64,000 nt of DNA from Amborella trichopoda. Taxonomy: Eukaryota > Streptophyta > Magnoliopsida > Amborellales > Amborellaceae. This document shows positions 12,620 to 24,945 of the stretch, in pieces. The notes beneath the pieces were generated by a model. That model was not told the DNA's origin and did no database searches. It worked only from the letters and a program-made list of their open reading frames with translations. The translations under genes and the position numbers were made by a program. Position 1 is the first letter of the stretch. Every line of letters starts with the position of its first letter. The stretch covers positions 1,209,437-1,273,436 of the forward strand of contig NW_006494789.1 of assembly GCF_000471905.2 (NCBI RefSeq), given 5' to 3'.

Positions 12620-13689
12620 TCATTCACCTTTTATACAAAGAGGTAAGTGTAAAATTTGATAGTTAGAGTTTATAATTTATCTGTAAAAGACCACATGACA
12701 TTTTTGTCAAACTTTATGCATGATCCATGGTGTGTGTTATTTCTCCCTGCAAAGCCTCATAAAATTTTCACAGATTTTGAATACACCTCCTAGTATATGT
12801 TTGACTTCACATCGGACGACTAAGAATTATCCAAACATTAATCAGCTTCCAAACATTAATCAGCTTAAAGCATAAGCTTCATAATTATTAAGACCAAACC
12901 GGACCAGCTATTCAGATCGATTGGATCACTAAATAATGCTTTAAACAATCCTGTCCAAAATAAAAATTATCTTCAATCTAAAATTAGTCAAAACCAATAC
13001 TTCAGAGATTTTACGACAAACAAAGGATCAACTAGATCATTTAAACAAAATTGGGGCAACTCTTTTTAATGCATATTATATTATTTAATATTTATTTTAT
13101 TTTAAAAAAAAAAAATTAATTTAAATTGATTGAACTATTCTATTTTTTACGGAGTCCCCACCCACCGGTTTGTTGGCCAGTATGATTTGTTTGTTAGAGT
13201 GGCTCCACTGAGCCCGCTGTGCGTTTTCCTTATGTGCCCACTCGACGTCGTATACAAGTTGTTAAGGGTCCCACTTTGTCCTTGGTGTGGTGCGGCCCAT
13301 ATTATATGAATGAGACATAATTGCATTATGAGGCGACCAGTGTGGGTCACTATTGATTATTGGTGGGTCCACAGTCAACGAATGGGAAAATGTGGCCAAG
13401 AAGTACTGTTTCTTAGTGACATGTGCCCTTGATATTATTATTGTATAATATACAGAGCAGATTTCTTGCATTTATTTATAAATGAATACCTTTATGGCAC
13501 GTCCAATATCTGAATTATTGTCTACCCTATCCCTGTCTTGTTGCGAGTGTATTATTACATGAATCGAATGTACCTGCATTATGATGAGGACCAAGGTAGG
13601 CCCCACCCATATTTTCAGGGGAAAGTACCTAAAAGGGGTTGAAACCCCTTATAAGTAAAAAAAAAAAATACAAATTATATTTGAGAGTA
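12620..13689. other. Intergenic, no gene seen
   Basis: Mostly AT-rich. 13150-13400 is notably GC-richer (CCCACCCACCGG, GGTCCCACTTTGTCC) and carries overlapping minus-strand open frames of 67-69 codons with no recognisable domain. I see no splice-consistent gene. Confidence 0.35.
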
Positions 13690-14085
13690 TTCTTTTAAGT
13701 TTATATAAGCGTGGAACCTTAAAAACGTAGAAGTAAAAGTGCACATAAAAAATTCACCATAAAAGGTTGTTTGGACTTTAGAAAACACTCTAATTCATCA
13801 TCTCGACATTGAGATGTATGAATAGGAAAAGAAACCAAGATTTCGAGTTTGCAAAATAGTGTATCTTGTAACACATTATTTGGACAGTTTATTTTCATGT
13901 TTTTCATATATATTTATAGATAGATTTGAACCATTTTTAAAGTTTAAAACTTTATTAGAGATGAAAATAGATTCTCAAATCATCCTAAGAAACTTTGATA
14001 TCAAAATTATATTTATGATAAATTTAGATGTGCATCTTAATTGGATTGTTTAAAGTTGCAACGTTTTGCAAACCACACCGTTCTT
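13690..14085. mobile_element. Mutator-type MITE family copy
   Basis: Starts near AAGTTTATATAAGCGTGGAACC and ends GCAAACCACACCG. Has the body words CATCTCGACATTGAGATG, TTGTAACACATTATTTGGAC and ATTGGATTGTTTAAAGTTGC. Exact ends and target duplication were not resolved. Confidence 0.7.
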
Positions 14086-15137
14086 GTAATTTTTTACAGA
14101 ATGAGGTAAATCTCATATTTGGAGTTGGGGAACTACAATAAATATGGGTAGTTTGATAATTGTATGCCAAAGAGGCCTTAACTTAATGATAGTTGAGATT
14201 TTTTTTTATCAAAGTACCCCTAATTATATTGGGGTAATTTGGAAAATTTTCAATTATCTTTTCTGAGGACGCACCTGATTGATATACAAATTTAAAACCA
14301 TGCCGATAAGGGTAATGTGTAAGCTTTTGAACCATTGGGGTAAAGAGAACCATGCCACAATCTGAGGTAGGGACTGTACAATTTGCAACCCGTGACCAGA
14401 AATGATGTACTTTTAGATGACAATTTTTGTTGGGAAATTATTGCATTTGGTTTTTATGATGAATTCTCGAATGATTGGTCGGATTATATTATAACAAATT
14501 TAACGTTTTGTGTAAATAAATCTTAATTGGAATTAGCAATACAATTAAGGGCACAAATATGTTCATCTTTTTTGGAAATTATATGAGTTATGGATGATTT
14601 TTAAGATACTTCAACTTAAAATATGAAGCACATTTGGTTCGCATGAATCACATGAAAAAAATTATCTCATGCGGTTGCGTGTGGAAATATTTTCATATCA
14701 ATTGGTCTTAGTGCATCTTTTCACACCAATTGACAACTAATAGATGTAAACATATTCTTACACTTGACCACATGATCTAAATGTGCCTAAAGGTTATTAT
14801 CGAAATTAGTTGACTTTAACATTCAATCCATATCGATTCCTCGTAAATTGCTTCCCATTTTCCCTATTGAGATTTTAGAATCATTTTTATATAAGTGACA
14901 TATTCTTTTCATATTCAAATTGCTAATTTTCCTTTTAGATTACACGCATGTTATTATTAGGAAGCGTTTTTTTTTCATAATAAAATGGAAAAAGAGCAGC
15001 AATTTAGTTTATCAAGATAAACTCAGTTATAATATGCATTATAACTTCTCATAATAAAACAGTGATAGAATGAATACGTGGGAGATAATTGTGAAATGTT
15101 TTTAATTTTGCGTGACGGTGTTTTTTAAGGATTTCGC
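14086..15137. other. Intergenic, no gene seen
   Basis: AT-rich sequence without convincing open frames or repeats that I can define. Confidence 0.4.
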
Positions 15138-15230
15138 CACCAGTTAGTGGCCAAGTGGTGAGAGTGCTACTCTGACCTGACCACCTCTTATTCAAGTTTG
15201 TTCTTGAGTTAAATGTCAGCTTTCAAAATA
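15138..15230 (+). mobile_element. Possible tRNA-derived SINE head
   Basis: TAGTGGCCAAGTGG at 15145-15158 matches a polymerase III box A (TGGCNNAGTGG). About 40 bp on, TTATTCAAGTT (15189-15199) is a degenerate box B position. The spacing is tRNA-like, but box B is poor and I see no clear poly-A or poly-T tail. Confidence 0.3.
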
Positions 15231-15394
15231 AAAGAGTTAACAACTTTGAAAAACTAGGTGTTGTCATTTTTAAATTTTATTTGAATTTTAAAGATCGATT
15301 CTTAGATCTATTGAAGGAACAAACATTGATGATTTTGAAAAATATATATTTAATAATTGTAAGAAGCGTCGTCATCACAGAGTTAGAACTTTAG

Positions 15395-16085
15395 AGAGGG
15401 GCTCTAGAATCCAATGGCTTTAAAATTAGTCGGACTAAAACATAGTATATGGGAATAGAGACAAGGAAGTAGTTAAGATTGATGGCCAATAAATACCTAA
15501 AAAAATGCAGCTTCGATATTTTGTATTGATAATCCAAACAATATGGAGATTGAAGAAGATGTTGCGTATAAAATTAGAGCAGGGTAGCTGAAGTGAAGAT
15601 ATACAACCAGAGTTTTATATGATCATCGCACACTAATGAAGCTGAAGGGAAAGTTTTATAGGACAGCAATAAGACCGGCTTTGCTTTTATGGGGCATAAT
15701 GTTGGGTGATTAAAAAGCAACATACCATGAGCGTATCTGAGATGAGAATAGGAGATGGATTAGTGACGAGACAATAAAATATAGAAATTGAAATGAGTAT
15801 ATTCAGAAGAGCTTGTATGTAGCTTCAATAGGCAATAAGATGAGAGAAAGTATACCTAAATGGATTGGCCATATGCTATACAAATCCAGTTCAATACGTG
15901 TTAAAAGGTACGAGTTGGTTAAAGTTGAAGGCTCGAAAAGAATAAGAGGTTGACTTAGAAGGAAATAGTTAGACGTAATGAGAAAAGATATGAAGACTTA
16001 TAACTTCATTGATGACATGACCCTTGATATAATAGAATAATAGACTAAGATTCATATAATAGACTGCACATAATTGGAAAAAAGT
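15395..16085 (+). pseudogene. RTE-type LINE 3' fragment
   Basis: Decayed frames give the C-terminal part of plant RTE reverse transcriptases in order: SNGFKISRTKT, then DGEIEEDV-like residues (NMEIEEDVAYKIRAG), DHRTLMKLKGKF, FYRTAIRPALL, a stop at YGA*CW, then KKQHTMSVSEMR and WIGHMLYKSS. Stops and frameshifts are frequent. It ends in ATGATGATGAT-like sequence near 16087-16100, as RTE elements do. Confidence 0.7.
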
Positions 16086-16639
16086 TATGATGATGATAAT
16101 TGATATCACACTACTATGCATTACCAAAACCGATTACTTTATCTAAATGCCCCTCAATTGTAGTAAGCTAAAGGCCCCTCAATTTATGGAAAGTACAACA
16201 TGCTTGCGATCACGCTTTTAATGGTCTAGATTGAATTTGGATTTATTTATGAATTAAAAAACTATATTTTATTTTAAATTTTTTATTTTTATATAATTTG
16301 GTACATGCATGTATCTTAAAAATATTGCATTCACTAGAAATTTAAGAAAATAATTAAGATAAAAAATTGACAAAAAAATACCCTTAAAACATTCGAATAT
16401 ATTATGTTTATTATTTTCCTTAAAAAAAATTAAGTTTCTCAAAGTACGATTCTGCTCAATAAGCCCAAGAGCGTGTGCCATACAGTGGTCCGCCTTTAGT
16501 TGGATGAAAGTAAAAAAATAATAATAAAAAAGCTCAATTAATTACTACGGGTTCTGTTCAATGGGCCCAAGCGGGATAGAATCAAAACAAATGCCTGACC
16601 CCCATAATGGGAGGGGCGGACCCCATAGATGAGGTTTCT

Positions 16640-17155
16640 CTAAGGCCTAAGTTTTATGAAAACAAAATAAAATTTACCTTAAATCTTCATCCTGTAAGCA
16701 TTTTTGGCAACTGAAATCTCCATGACGGCTCTAAAATCAATTTTCAATATCGGTAATGAAATTTGAAAGTAAAAAAAATGATACAGATCTATTGAACAGT
16801 CATTTTTAGGGCAAAATGAATGATTTAAATATATACTATTTTTTAGAGCTTAAAATCTTTGTTTTTTCATAACCATAATGTTCAAGTGAAGATGATCGAT
16901 GTAAATGCTTGAATTGCAATTTTCAACGAGTTACAAGGTGAGGCTTTACTTATTTTGGTGGAGCTTTAAGGCTGAGGCCCTTGCAATCAAATTGAGGGGT
17001 GCCTTTACATATTAAAGGGCGAGGCCCTAAACAATCAAAATGTCCAAACATCTTGAGGTAGGGCTTTTTCCATTGAAACAACCACTTCGAGTGAATTTTT
17101 GAGGTGAGCCTTAATTTGATTGTTTAGAGCCTCGCCTTTATAAATTTTTCTTCCA
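16640..17155. mobile_element. MITE family, divergent subgroup, probably two merged copies
   Basis: 16690-16960 matches the subgroup seen at 58385-58795 and 21571-21943 (AAATCTCCATGACGGCTCTA, CATAACCATAATGTTCAAG, GAGGCTTTACTTATTTT). A second terminus, ATTTGATTGTTTAGAGCCTC followed by TTTATAAATTTTTCTTCC, lies at about 17115-17155, suggesting an additional partial copy. Confidence 0.6.
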
Positions 17156-17574
17156 AAAGATAAATAATCCTATTGTATTACTTTCCAATGTCATATCAGT
17201 CCTACAGTTAGGACAGAGAAACATGGTGAAAATGGAGAGAGAAAAAGAAAGAGATTCAAAGGTGGATGACGATAAAAAGTGATTAGGAAATCATAATGGA
17301 TGACAAGTGAGGCAAAAGTCTCAAAGTTTGAGAGAAAAGTGATGGGCACCAAACTTTTTCAAGCAGAAAAACTTAGATCCAATAAGAAGGGACAAAAAGG
17401 TGGCTGCGAAGAAACGAAGGAAAGCAAACTGTGTTTTGCTTTGTTTCTTTATTAAAGAGAGAAAGTCTGAGCCTCATGAGAGAGAGAGAGTGTTAAATTA
17501 AACTAGTTAAATGCAAAAGTATCTATCTTTCTGTCATATATTAAGTGAGAAGAGGACATTTTTTATTTTTTTTT

Positions 17575-17800
17575 AAAAGTCTCTCTTGTTTGAAAAGGTA
17601 CATTAAAACTCTCCCATCAAAATTGCATTAAAACTCTTCCATTAAAATTCAAATGTCTCTCTCTTAATTTGAAAAGGTACCTTAAACCTCTCTCATTAAA
17701 AATGTATTAAAACTCTCCCATTAAAATTCAAATGTATCTCTCTTAATTTGAAAATGTTCTTTAAAACTTTCTCATCAAATTCAAACTGCTTATAACTATT
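17575..17800. repeat. Degenerate tandem repeat
   Basis: Phrases TTGAAAAGGTAC, ATTAAAACTCTCCCAT and AAAATTCAAATGT recur in the same order about every 100 bp, two to three times, with substitutions. Confidence 0.6.
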
Positions 17801-18418
17801 CTCATCTCAAGCATCTCTTCTAAGAGGTGCCTTAAAACTCTCCTATCAAAACTCAAACATGCTATAATTACCTTCATCTCACGCATTACTTCCATCAAAA
17901 TTCAAATGTATAACTACCACAACCAAATGATTGTTATAAGTATCGTTTTCTCTCATTCATTCACCTTACTCTCTTTCTTCATTCACTTTACTCATATTCT
18001 TCATTCTCTCATCACTATCGTTCTCTTTCTTTATCATACAAATCATATTCACTCTTCCTCGTACACTCTTGAAAGCCTCATACACTCTTTGAATGAAAGC
18101 CTAACAAGAAAGCTTAATATGACTATATTTTTTAACACAAAAAGTGAAAGTGGAGTACTGAAGTAATAAAAGTTACGCCTTTATCGTTCTTCTCTTCTGT
18201 TTGAATGTATTACCATAGTGCTTGGTTATATCAGTATAATTTGTAGATTTTGGTTCTTCTTTGTTAGAATATATTACTATATTGCTTGGTTATATATGTA
18301 ATTTGTAGATTTTGGTTTTTTTTGGTCTCTTCTGAAAATTAACTGATGGTTTATTTGGCCCGTTTTTATGTATATGGATATTCTCTCCAAATCATCTCTC
18401 TCCATCGTGTTACTCTAT

Positions 18419-18612
18419 TTCTTTCTCATCTTCTTCTCTCTTACTTGTCCTAAATCTATTGTATATATTTTTTGCTTCATATTTTTCTCATCTATCTTAA
18501 GATCTCTCAGTATTTATTTCTCATTTTTTTCTCTCTTACTTCTCCTAAAATATATTCTATATGTTTTTGTTTCATGTTTTTATCATCTATCCTAAAGTTT
18601 CTCATACAACCT
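18419..18612. repeat. Two-copy degenerate tandem repeat, ~100-bp unit
   Basis: The series TTTCTCAT, TTCTCTCTTACTT, TCCTAAA, CATCTAT(C)TTAAG occurs at about 18419-18517 and again at 18518-18612. Confidence 0.6.
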
Positions 18613-19270
18613 CTTTTTCTCTCCCTAACCCCCTTTCTCTATACTGGGCCCTCTCTGTGTTTGTAACAATATTTTTATTAATCTATTTTAATAACATATG
18701 GGTGGAAAAGGCTAAAAAAATGCTGGTTCCTTAGTAAACAAACATATGAATAAAGACTAGAAATACGTGCTTTGCACAGATTTATTTTGGTTATATAATG
18801 AAATATGTTATATAATGACCCTCATGCAAATAATAAGAGAGACGTAAAATCCATTATTATTTCCTAGGTTCAAATAAGAGAGACACGTGTCAAAAAAATT
18901 ATTTTATTTACATGTTATAAAAATAAAGTTTAGAAATTTTAGGATAATATTAATTAGCTAAGCTTAATTTTGTATTTTTTAAAAAAGACTCATTAATGGG
19001 AACTCTTTTAGGGTAATAATCGGGGAAGAAGAGGAGATAACGCTATAGTTGAGTGAGAGAGAGAGAGAGATTACAAGAATATGAGAGAGAGAAAGAGAGA
19101 ATAAAAATGAAAGAAAAAGAGGGGTACCAAACGGGCAGATGACCCTATAGTGCGCGAGAGAGAGAGTACAATAATTAAAGGGTTGGAAATGAGCGTACAA
19201 TAATTAAAGGTCCGTAGACAAAGAGTACAATAATTCAATGGGACGTACAGCCCTGCCCGTTTTTTTGAAA

Positions 19271-19651
19271 GGGCGCACGGTTTGCCTCGAGAAGAGGCTC
19301 TAAACAATCTAAGTAGAGCGCACGTTAAAATAGGGCCGAGAAATTTAGTTTCAATGCTGGGAATCTTTGTGATAGCATTAAAATATATTTTTATTTTTAA
19401 TTATAAAATATAAAAATTAAAAATAGTGTAGATTAAGTGGATTTATATAAATAATTTAAAATCTTGAAAAATGACAGTAAAAAATGCTTTTCAGGAAACA
19501 TTATTTCCAAAACTTGAAATCTATTTTTTTCACATGTTTATGTATCTTGATGTCGAGATGATCAATTTGAGGATATTGAGCATAAAAACAACCTCTTAAA
19601 GTGGGTTCTAATTTGATTATTTAGAACCTCAGCTCCATATAAACATTTCCC
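19271..19651. mobile_element. Mutator-type MITE family, full-length copy with perfect 9-bp TSD
   Basis: 381 bp. Left end GGGCGCACGGTTTGCC, right end ATATAAACATTTCCC. TTTTTGAAA flanks it exactly at 19262-19270 and 19652-19660. The inner terminus contains the nested hairpin AGAGGCTCTAAACAATCTAA. No coding capacity. Confidence 0.85.
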
Positions 19652-19660
19652 TTTTTGAAA

Positions 19661-20611
19661 TGGTAAGTAGGTTTTGAAGGTATTAGTGGGAATAGTGGGA
19701 AGGAAGCCCCAATGTGCAACTTGCAACTGCAACTGCAACTGAGGTATGGGGTGGTATGCTACCATTGCCTCCGTGACCCTCTTCTCAATAACTAAAAATT
19801 AGAGTGTGAAACGAGAGGAATTATTCCTAGAGCGAGTTGGAAAGGCCAAAAAATTGGTGCTCTCACGAGAGCATACAACCCATTTACTCCATTAGGTAAA
19901 ACAAAATCTAAGAGTATATTCAAAACCCTTATTTTGGAGGCTTTAACTTCTTCAATTTAGCAACTAATGTTAAAGATGAAAATTTTCACTCTTCACTCTT
20001 TTGCATCATACTCTTCTTCATTGTTTTTTTATTTTTATTTTTTCATAAAACGCTCTTACTTCATATATTTAGGGTACGAAATAATGGTGACTTGAGATGG
20101 AAGCACTAAAGTCAATTGTTTTTTACTGTGACTTCACACACTTTTATGGTCTGCATGCAAGTTTTGTTGATACAAGGTTCGATCTTCAAGATCCAAACTT
20201 ATTGCACCATGTATTGATTTTGGACCTGGATCGTTCGAAATCAATACTTTCTTAATTTTAAATCAAGTGACTTCTGATTTTGAAGTTCCAAAGTCATATG
20301 TGGTCCTGCTTTGGACTCAGAGGTTTTCAGGCCAAGACTTCGAGTCGATACCATGAACATTTAATATTCGAAGTTAAGAATTGTCTTACCATCCCCGACC
20401 TTGCCATTTTGGGAAAAATAGCTTTTAAAAGCATGCATGTAAAAAACAAAACAACTTATGGAAAATATTATAATTTTCAAACAAAACTTTAGAGGAACAT
20501 GAGCGTAAATTTCTAAAAAAAAATCAATTTTTTGAAAAATAATCCCTACAAAACTCTTAAGTGTATCAAATAATTTAAAATAAATTAGGAAAAAATTCAT
20601 ATAGAGCATCA
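19661..20611. other. Intergenic, no gene seen
   Basis: Contains a likely terminus of a second MITE family near 19860-19930 (CATTTACTCCATTAGGTAAAAC; compare 63037-63390). No supported gene. Confidence 0.4.
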
Positions 20612-20955
20612 ACCTTATACTATAAAAGTAAGCTGCACCTCAAAATTGAAAAATAATTCTTCGATGCTAGAAAATCCTTCAATTGATCATCTCGACCTTG
20701 AAATGACTAAATATATAAAAAAAAGGATTTAAAGTCCTAAAACCAGTGCATCTTGTAACCTATATATTTTTAGATTTTAAAGTGTCTGCAAATCATCTGA
20801 TTTGCACCATCCTTGGAGTTTTGATTTTATAAATAAAGGTGGAAATAAACTTTTAGGCCATTGTAAAGATTTTTCGTACCAAAATTACATTTTCATATAT
20901 GGTTTGGAGGCGCGCCTTACTTTGATTGTTTAAAGTGTACAAACTCCATTTCTTA
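20612..20955. mobile_element. MITE family copy
   Basis: Contains CAATTGATCATCTCGACCTT, CATCTTGTAACCTATA and CTTTGATTGTTTAAAGTG in family order. Directly followed by another copy. Boundaries are approximate. Confidence 0.55.
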
Positions 20956-20959
20956 CTGT

Positions 20960-21306
20960 ATTAATGTAACGTGCACTTCAAAAATCCTCTAGAAGAGAAT
21001 GTTCCAACATTGGAAACTACTCGAATTCGATCGTCTTGACCTCAAGATGTATTATTTTCAAGAATTGAAATTCTTTTTTTTTTTTCATATATATACATCT
21101 TGTAGCATATTATTTGGACCATATATTTTTCGAGATTTTCAAGTGTTTATAGATATACTTGATTTATACTGTTTTTAAATTTTTAAATTTTATAAATAAT
21201 AATAAAAATATATTTTCAAGCTATTGTAAAAGTTTTGACACCAAAACTACATCTCCAATCAAATTTGAAATGTGCTCCTTACTTCTATAATATAAAGAGC
21301 GCGCTT
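20960..21306. mobile_element. MITE family copy, adjacent to the previous one
   Basis: Contains the family words GATCGTCTTGACCTCAAGATG, TAGCATATTATTTGGACC and ATATATTTTCAAGCTATTG. Internal divergence from its neighbour argues for separate insertions and not a recent local duplication. Confidence 0.5.
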
Positions 21307-21424
21307 TAACAAACCCTATCCGAAATAGTCCTTCCTAATTAGGGCTTCCGTCAGAGGGAGTTAGTGGATAGCTTGCTCTTGTTGGTACACATGCATGTAG
21401 AAAAGGCCAAAACCATTGGGTAGT

Positions 21425-22410
21425 AAAGAGTGTCGCACAAATATTTTATACTCCTGCAGGAGTAGATTATCCATTTACTCCCTCGGTAGAACAGAATGGA
21501 ATATTTTTAGGTTCTTAAAATTTGGGGTTGAAAGGTCTTTAACACATGTACTAACCTCAATAAAAATAATGGAAAATGGTGTGCCAGGATTGTAACCCTT
21601 CAAAATAAGTAAAGCCTTATCTTATAACTCATTGAAAATTGCAATTCAAGTATTAGAAAACTTTTACACTCATCATCTCGACTTGAAAATTATGGTTGTG
21701 AAAAAAAATTAAGATTTTAAGCTTTAAAAATAATGTATATTATAATACTCTATTTCACTTTAAAAGTAAGTGTTCATAGATCCGCAAGATCTCTACTTGA
21801 GTTTCGAATTTTATTGTTGTTGTGGGATATTGATTTTAGAGCCATCATGGAGATTTATGTTGCTGAAATGACTTTTTGGACAAGAATTTGAGGCGAGGCT
21901 TTATTTTGTTTTTATAAAGCATAAGCCTTACAAGAACTTCATCAAAAAAAAAAATCTTAATTAAACGCTCTATATACTAGAAATAAATAGTCTATTTAGA
22001 TTGACCATCCATTTTGACAATTTATTTTTAATATAAGGAAGTCACTATCATTTTGAGATTGACCATCCATTTATTTTTAATACAAGGAAGTCACAATTAT
22101 TTTTGTTTGTCAGATTTCAAATCTGAGTGGTTGTAAGTGTGTCATTGGCTAGACCCAAAGTTTAAAATAATTCTCAAACTTTGTGACATATCCCTAGCCA
22201 TTCAATTTAATATCTATAACTAATAGTAATTGTGACATCAATGTAAATAAGATAAATAGTATCATAATATACAATCTCAAAACTTAAAATCAAATTTATT
22301 CTTTTAAAAATATTCATCTAGTAGTTTTAGGTGGTTTCCAAAATTTAAGACCGGAAAATTTATCCTAAGTAGGTCTTTTAACTAAGGGAGTATATACACA
22401 GTACTGCTCC
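21425..22410. mobile_element. Second MITE family, copy interrupted by other insertions
   Basis: Starts with CTCCTGCAGGAGTAGATTATCC / CATTTACTCCCTCGGTAGAAC and ends TAACTAAGGGAGTATATACAC / CTGCTCCCGCC, mirroring the start. The right half matches 63280-63390 (ATTCATCTAGTAGTTTTAGG, GGTGGTTTCC). The MITE at 21571-21943 is nested inside. Confidence 0.5.
21571..21943. mobile_element. Mutator-type MITE family, divergent subgroup, nested
   Basis: Begins GGAAAATGGTGTGCC, the same terminus as the right end of the copy at 58385-58795 in reverse complement, and ends near AAGAACTTCATC. Flanks AAAAATAAT and AAAAAAAAA agree at 7 of 9. It interrupts another MITE, so it is the younger insertion. Confidence 0.6.
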
Positions 22411-22555
22411 CGCCAGAACACAATATACACGCAAATTCGTTAAGGCTACCTGGAGCGATAGATTCAAAAAGGAAAAGTAATCAAAGTAAATGAAATAATA
22501 TAGAGCCCATCACAAAGAACAAATCAAAATCTAAGAATATGCAACCGTGGTTAAA

Positions 22556-22951
22556 GGGTGGGGTTTATATAAGGTATCAACTTTATATTATTGGAATAAG
22601 GTGCGTCTCAAATCTATTTAAAAAATGTAATTTTGATGCTGCAAAGCCTTGTGATGATATGACAAACTATCCTTACTCCTCTCCAATACAAAATTTTAAA
22701 AATCCAAAAATAGTGACGATCAAGCAATCTATACGCATTTAAAATTTTTGAAAATTGACGGTCTAGTAATATATTAGAAGACAAACTATTTTTATGATTA
22801 AAAATCTATTTTTTTTTATGTATATGAATCTTGAAGTCGAGATGATCGATTTGAGGGTGTTCTTCACCATAAAAATGACCTTCTTTAGTTGGATTTTTAG
22901 GTGTACTTTATTTGTACAGTATAAGGTTGACACCTTACACGAACTTTTGCC
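22556..22951. mobile_element. Mutator-type MITE just upstream of the threonine deaminase gene
   Basis: 396 bp. Left end GGGTGGGGTTTATATAAGG, right end CGAACTTTTGCC. Contains AATTGACGGTCTAGTAATAT and GAAGTCGAGATGATCGATTT. Flanks GTGGTTAAA / TCGTTTAAA match at 6 of 9, suggesting an old insertion. Its right end lies 249 bp before the start codon at 23201. Confidence 0.7.
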
Positions 22952-23200
22952 TCGTTTAAAATCGGGAAAAGGTGGCGAGAGGATAATTTACAGAGAGAAA
23001 ACAGAGATAATTCTAGAGAGAGATGACAGGAGACAGTGGGGAAGAGCTCATAGCGAGGTGGCGGAGGTGGCGCAAAGGGAGACTTCCCGTGTCGGCGGAA
23101 ACGATCCCACGTGCCTTCGCGGAACTCTCTCTCTCTACGAACACCACGCAATAAAAGGCCACCTTACGTCTGCTCTTGGTCCCATTACCCCCGCGAAAAA
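22952..23200 (+). promoter_or_regulatory. Proximal promoter / 5' leader of threonine deaminase
   Basis: The sequence changes here from AT-rich to GA- and GC-richer. It holds a palindromic G-box CACGTG at 23108-23113 and an AT-rich AATAAAAGG element near 23150 that could act as a TATA-like site. GA-rich stretches at 22977-23050 may lie in the leader. The transcription start cannot be fixed from sequence. Assignment rests on position. Confidence 0.4.
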
Positions 23201-23677
23201 ATGAAGACCATGGCCTTTGCTCCTTCGACCCTGCAACTCCAAACTCCTCTGAAGCTGAACCCTAATCCTTATTGTTTCTCTCTCCACGCCAAACCAACCC
23301 TTAGCTCTTCTCCTCTATCTCTCAACCCCATTAAAACCAAGACACTGGTGACTTGTGCCCTTGTTCATGGCGTTCCTGCCACCTTAACCCCGAACCAGTT
23401 AACCATTACCCATGAAAACGACAAAGAAACCTCTCTCTCTCCAATTAAGAGGGCTTCTTGTGAGTCTTTGCAGTACGAGAGCGGGTATATGGGCGCCATT
23501 ACTGAGAAGACTCGCTCAAAGGAAGGGGAGGATATGCCCAATGCCATGACTTACTTGACCAATATATTGTCTTCTAGGGTTTATGATGTGGCAATTGAGA
23601 CGCCATTGCAGTATGCCACGAAGCTTTCAGAGAGGGCGGGGGTTAAAATTTGGTTGAAGAGGGAGGATCTCCAACCT
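23201..23677 (+). CDS. OMR1: Threonine deaminase exon 1 (transit peptide and N-terminal catalytic region)
   Basis: 159 codons ending ...KREDLQP in phase 0 before donor GTAAGTG. The first ~60 residues look like a chloroplast transit peptide. The conserved region starts around [20 protein letters not shown]. Intron 1 (23678-24598) has a (TC)n run at about 23803-23835 and a (TTTA)n run at about 24189-24215. Confidence 0.93.
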
Positions 23678-23798
23678 GTAAGTGCTTCTGATTTCGTTTG
23701 CTTTGTTCTCCCTCTCACTCTCTCTCTGTATATCTCTTGTGCTTTCCATGTTCTTTTCCTGTTACTTTTTATGGGGGGCGTATTTGTGCCAAAACGGG

Positions 23799-23836
<38 letters not shown>

Positions 23837-24895
23837 GTTACTCTTTGGTTTAGCATCGCTTTTAGTGGTTTAACTCATTGATTCGTATGTTACCATCATT
23901 GAATTGTTCTTAATAGTGTTTTGCTCTTTTTTCTTTTTAATAATTTGAGTCATTTGTTTAACTACTAAGCTACCTTGCTTTCTCCATGGAGCTGCTTTCC
24001 TGAGAGTTCATTGATCTGGTTGTTTGAAAATGAGGCCCGTATTATTGACCTCAGGTTCCTTGGAATTTCATTTTTATTTCCTCCTCCTTTCAGCGGGATT
24101 AATAGAACTTTAGCAGTTCTTATTTTTATGGATTTCGTTGGGAATCGATTTCTCTTGTTCATGTAGGAGTCATCAGAATGTGACATTTTATTTATTTATT
24201 TATTTATTTATTTTTGTTTTACTTCTGGCTTACTAAGCAAAGATTATATGAATTGGGCTATTTTGTCATATTATTTACTCTTTTTATTTATTTATATACT
24301 TTTACTGGTTTAAGTTGGGCTATTGCTCAATTTTGATGCCCTCTCTCTCTTTCACTCGTGAGAATCGTAGAATAGCAGTGACTGCTGGTTTTCTGTTAAA
24401 TGAGGCACAATTGAGATTGGTTTTATACATGGTTTTGATGCAAAAAGGGAAGAATTTACCCAAATAAATGGATTGGTGGCGATGATATGCTTTTCTCTTT
24501 TTTTTGTTTTTTTAGATTGTTATACTTCTCTTTTTTTTTAAAAAAAATTGTTAACTGTTATGGCGATGATATGCTTATCAAGAATTTGTTTTATAAAGGT
24601 TTTCTCATTCAAATTGAGGGGAGCATACAATATGATGTCGAAACTGACGAGGGAGCAATTGGAAAAAGGAATTATCTGTTCATCGGCAGGAAACCATGCC
24701 CAAGGAGTTGCATTGTCTGCTCAGAAACTCAAGTGCACTGCAGTGATTGTTATGCCTGTTACAACACCTGAAATTAAGGTTTTTTTTCTTCTGGCTACTT
24801 CATTGCTTTCTTTGAATTTTCATGCCAAAATATGCTTATTCAAGTTGTCTTACACGCCTTTTTCTTGTCTTCCCTTATGAGTATATGTGTGCCCA

Positions 24896-24945
<50 letters not shown>

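Larger units (their letters stand above)
17156..19261. other. Intergenic, no gene seen
   Basis: Holds the CT-rich tandem repeats at 17575-17800 and 18419-18612. Open frames such as those at 17906-18166 and 18368-18666 are products of pyrimidine-rich repeats (Ser/Leu/Phe/Ile runs) and not genes. Confidence 0.4.

Noticed and set aside
18979..19307. Minus-strand frames rich in Leu/Ser near 19.0-19.3 kb
   Set aside because: They arise from GAGAGA runs and repeated GTACAATAATTAAAGG phrases and are not protein-like.
23111..23200. 30-codon N-terminal extension of threonine deaminase exon 1
   Set aside because: The frame begins at GTG (inside the G-box CACGTG), not ATG. The first in-frame ATG is 23201, and the extension is Arg/Pro-rich unlike a transit peptide start.
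22794..23204. 136-codon frame upstream of threonine deaminase
   Set aside because: It overlaps the end of a MITE and the GA-rich leader. No domain is visible, and it runs out of frame into the enzyme's start.
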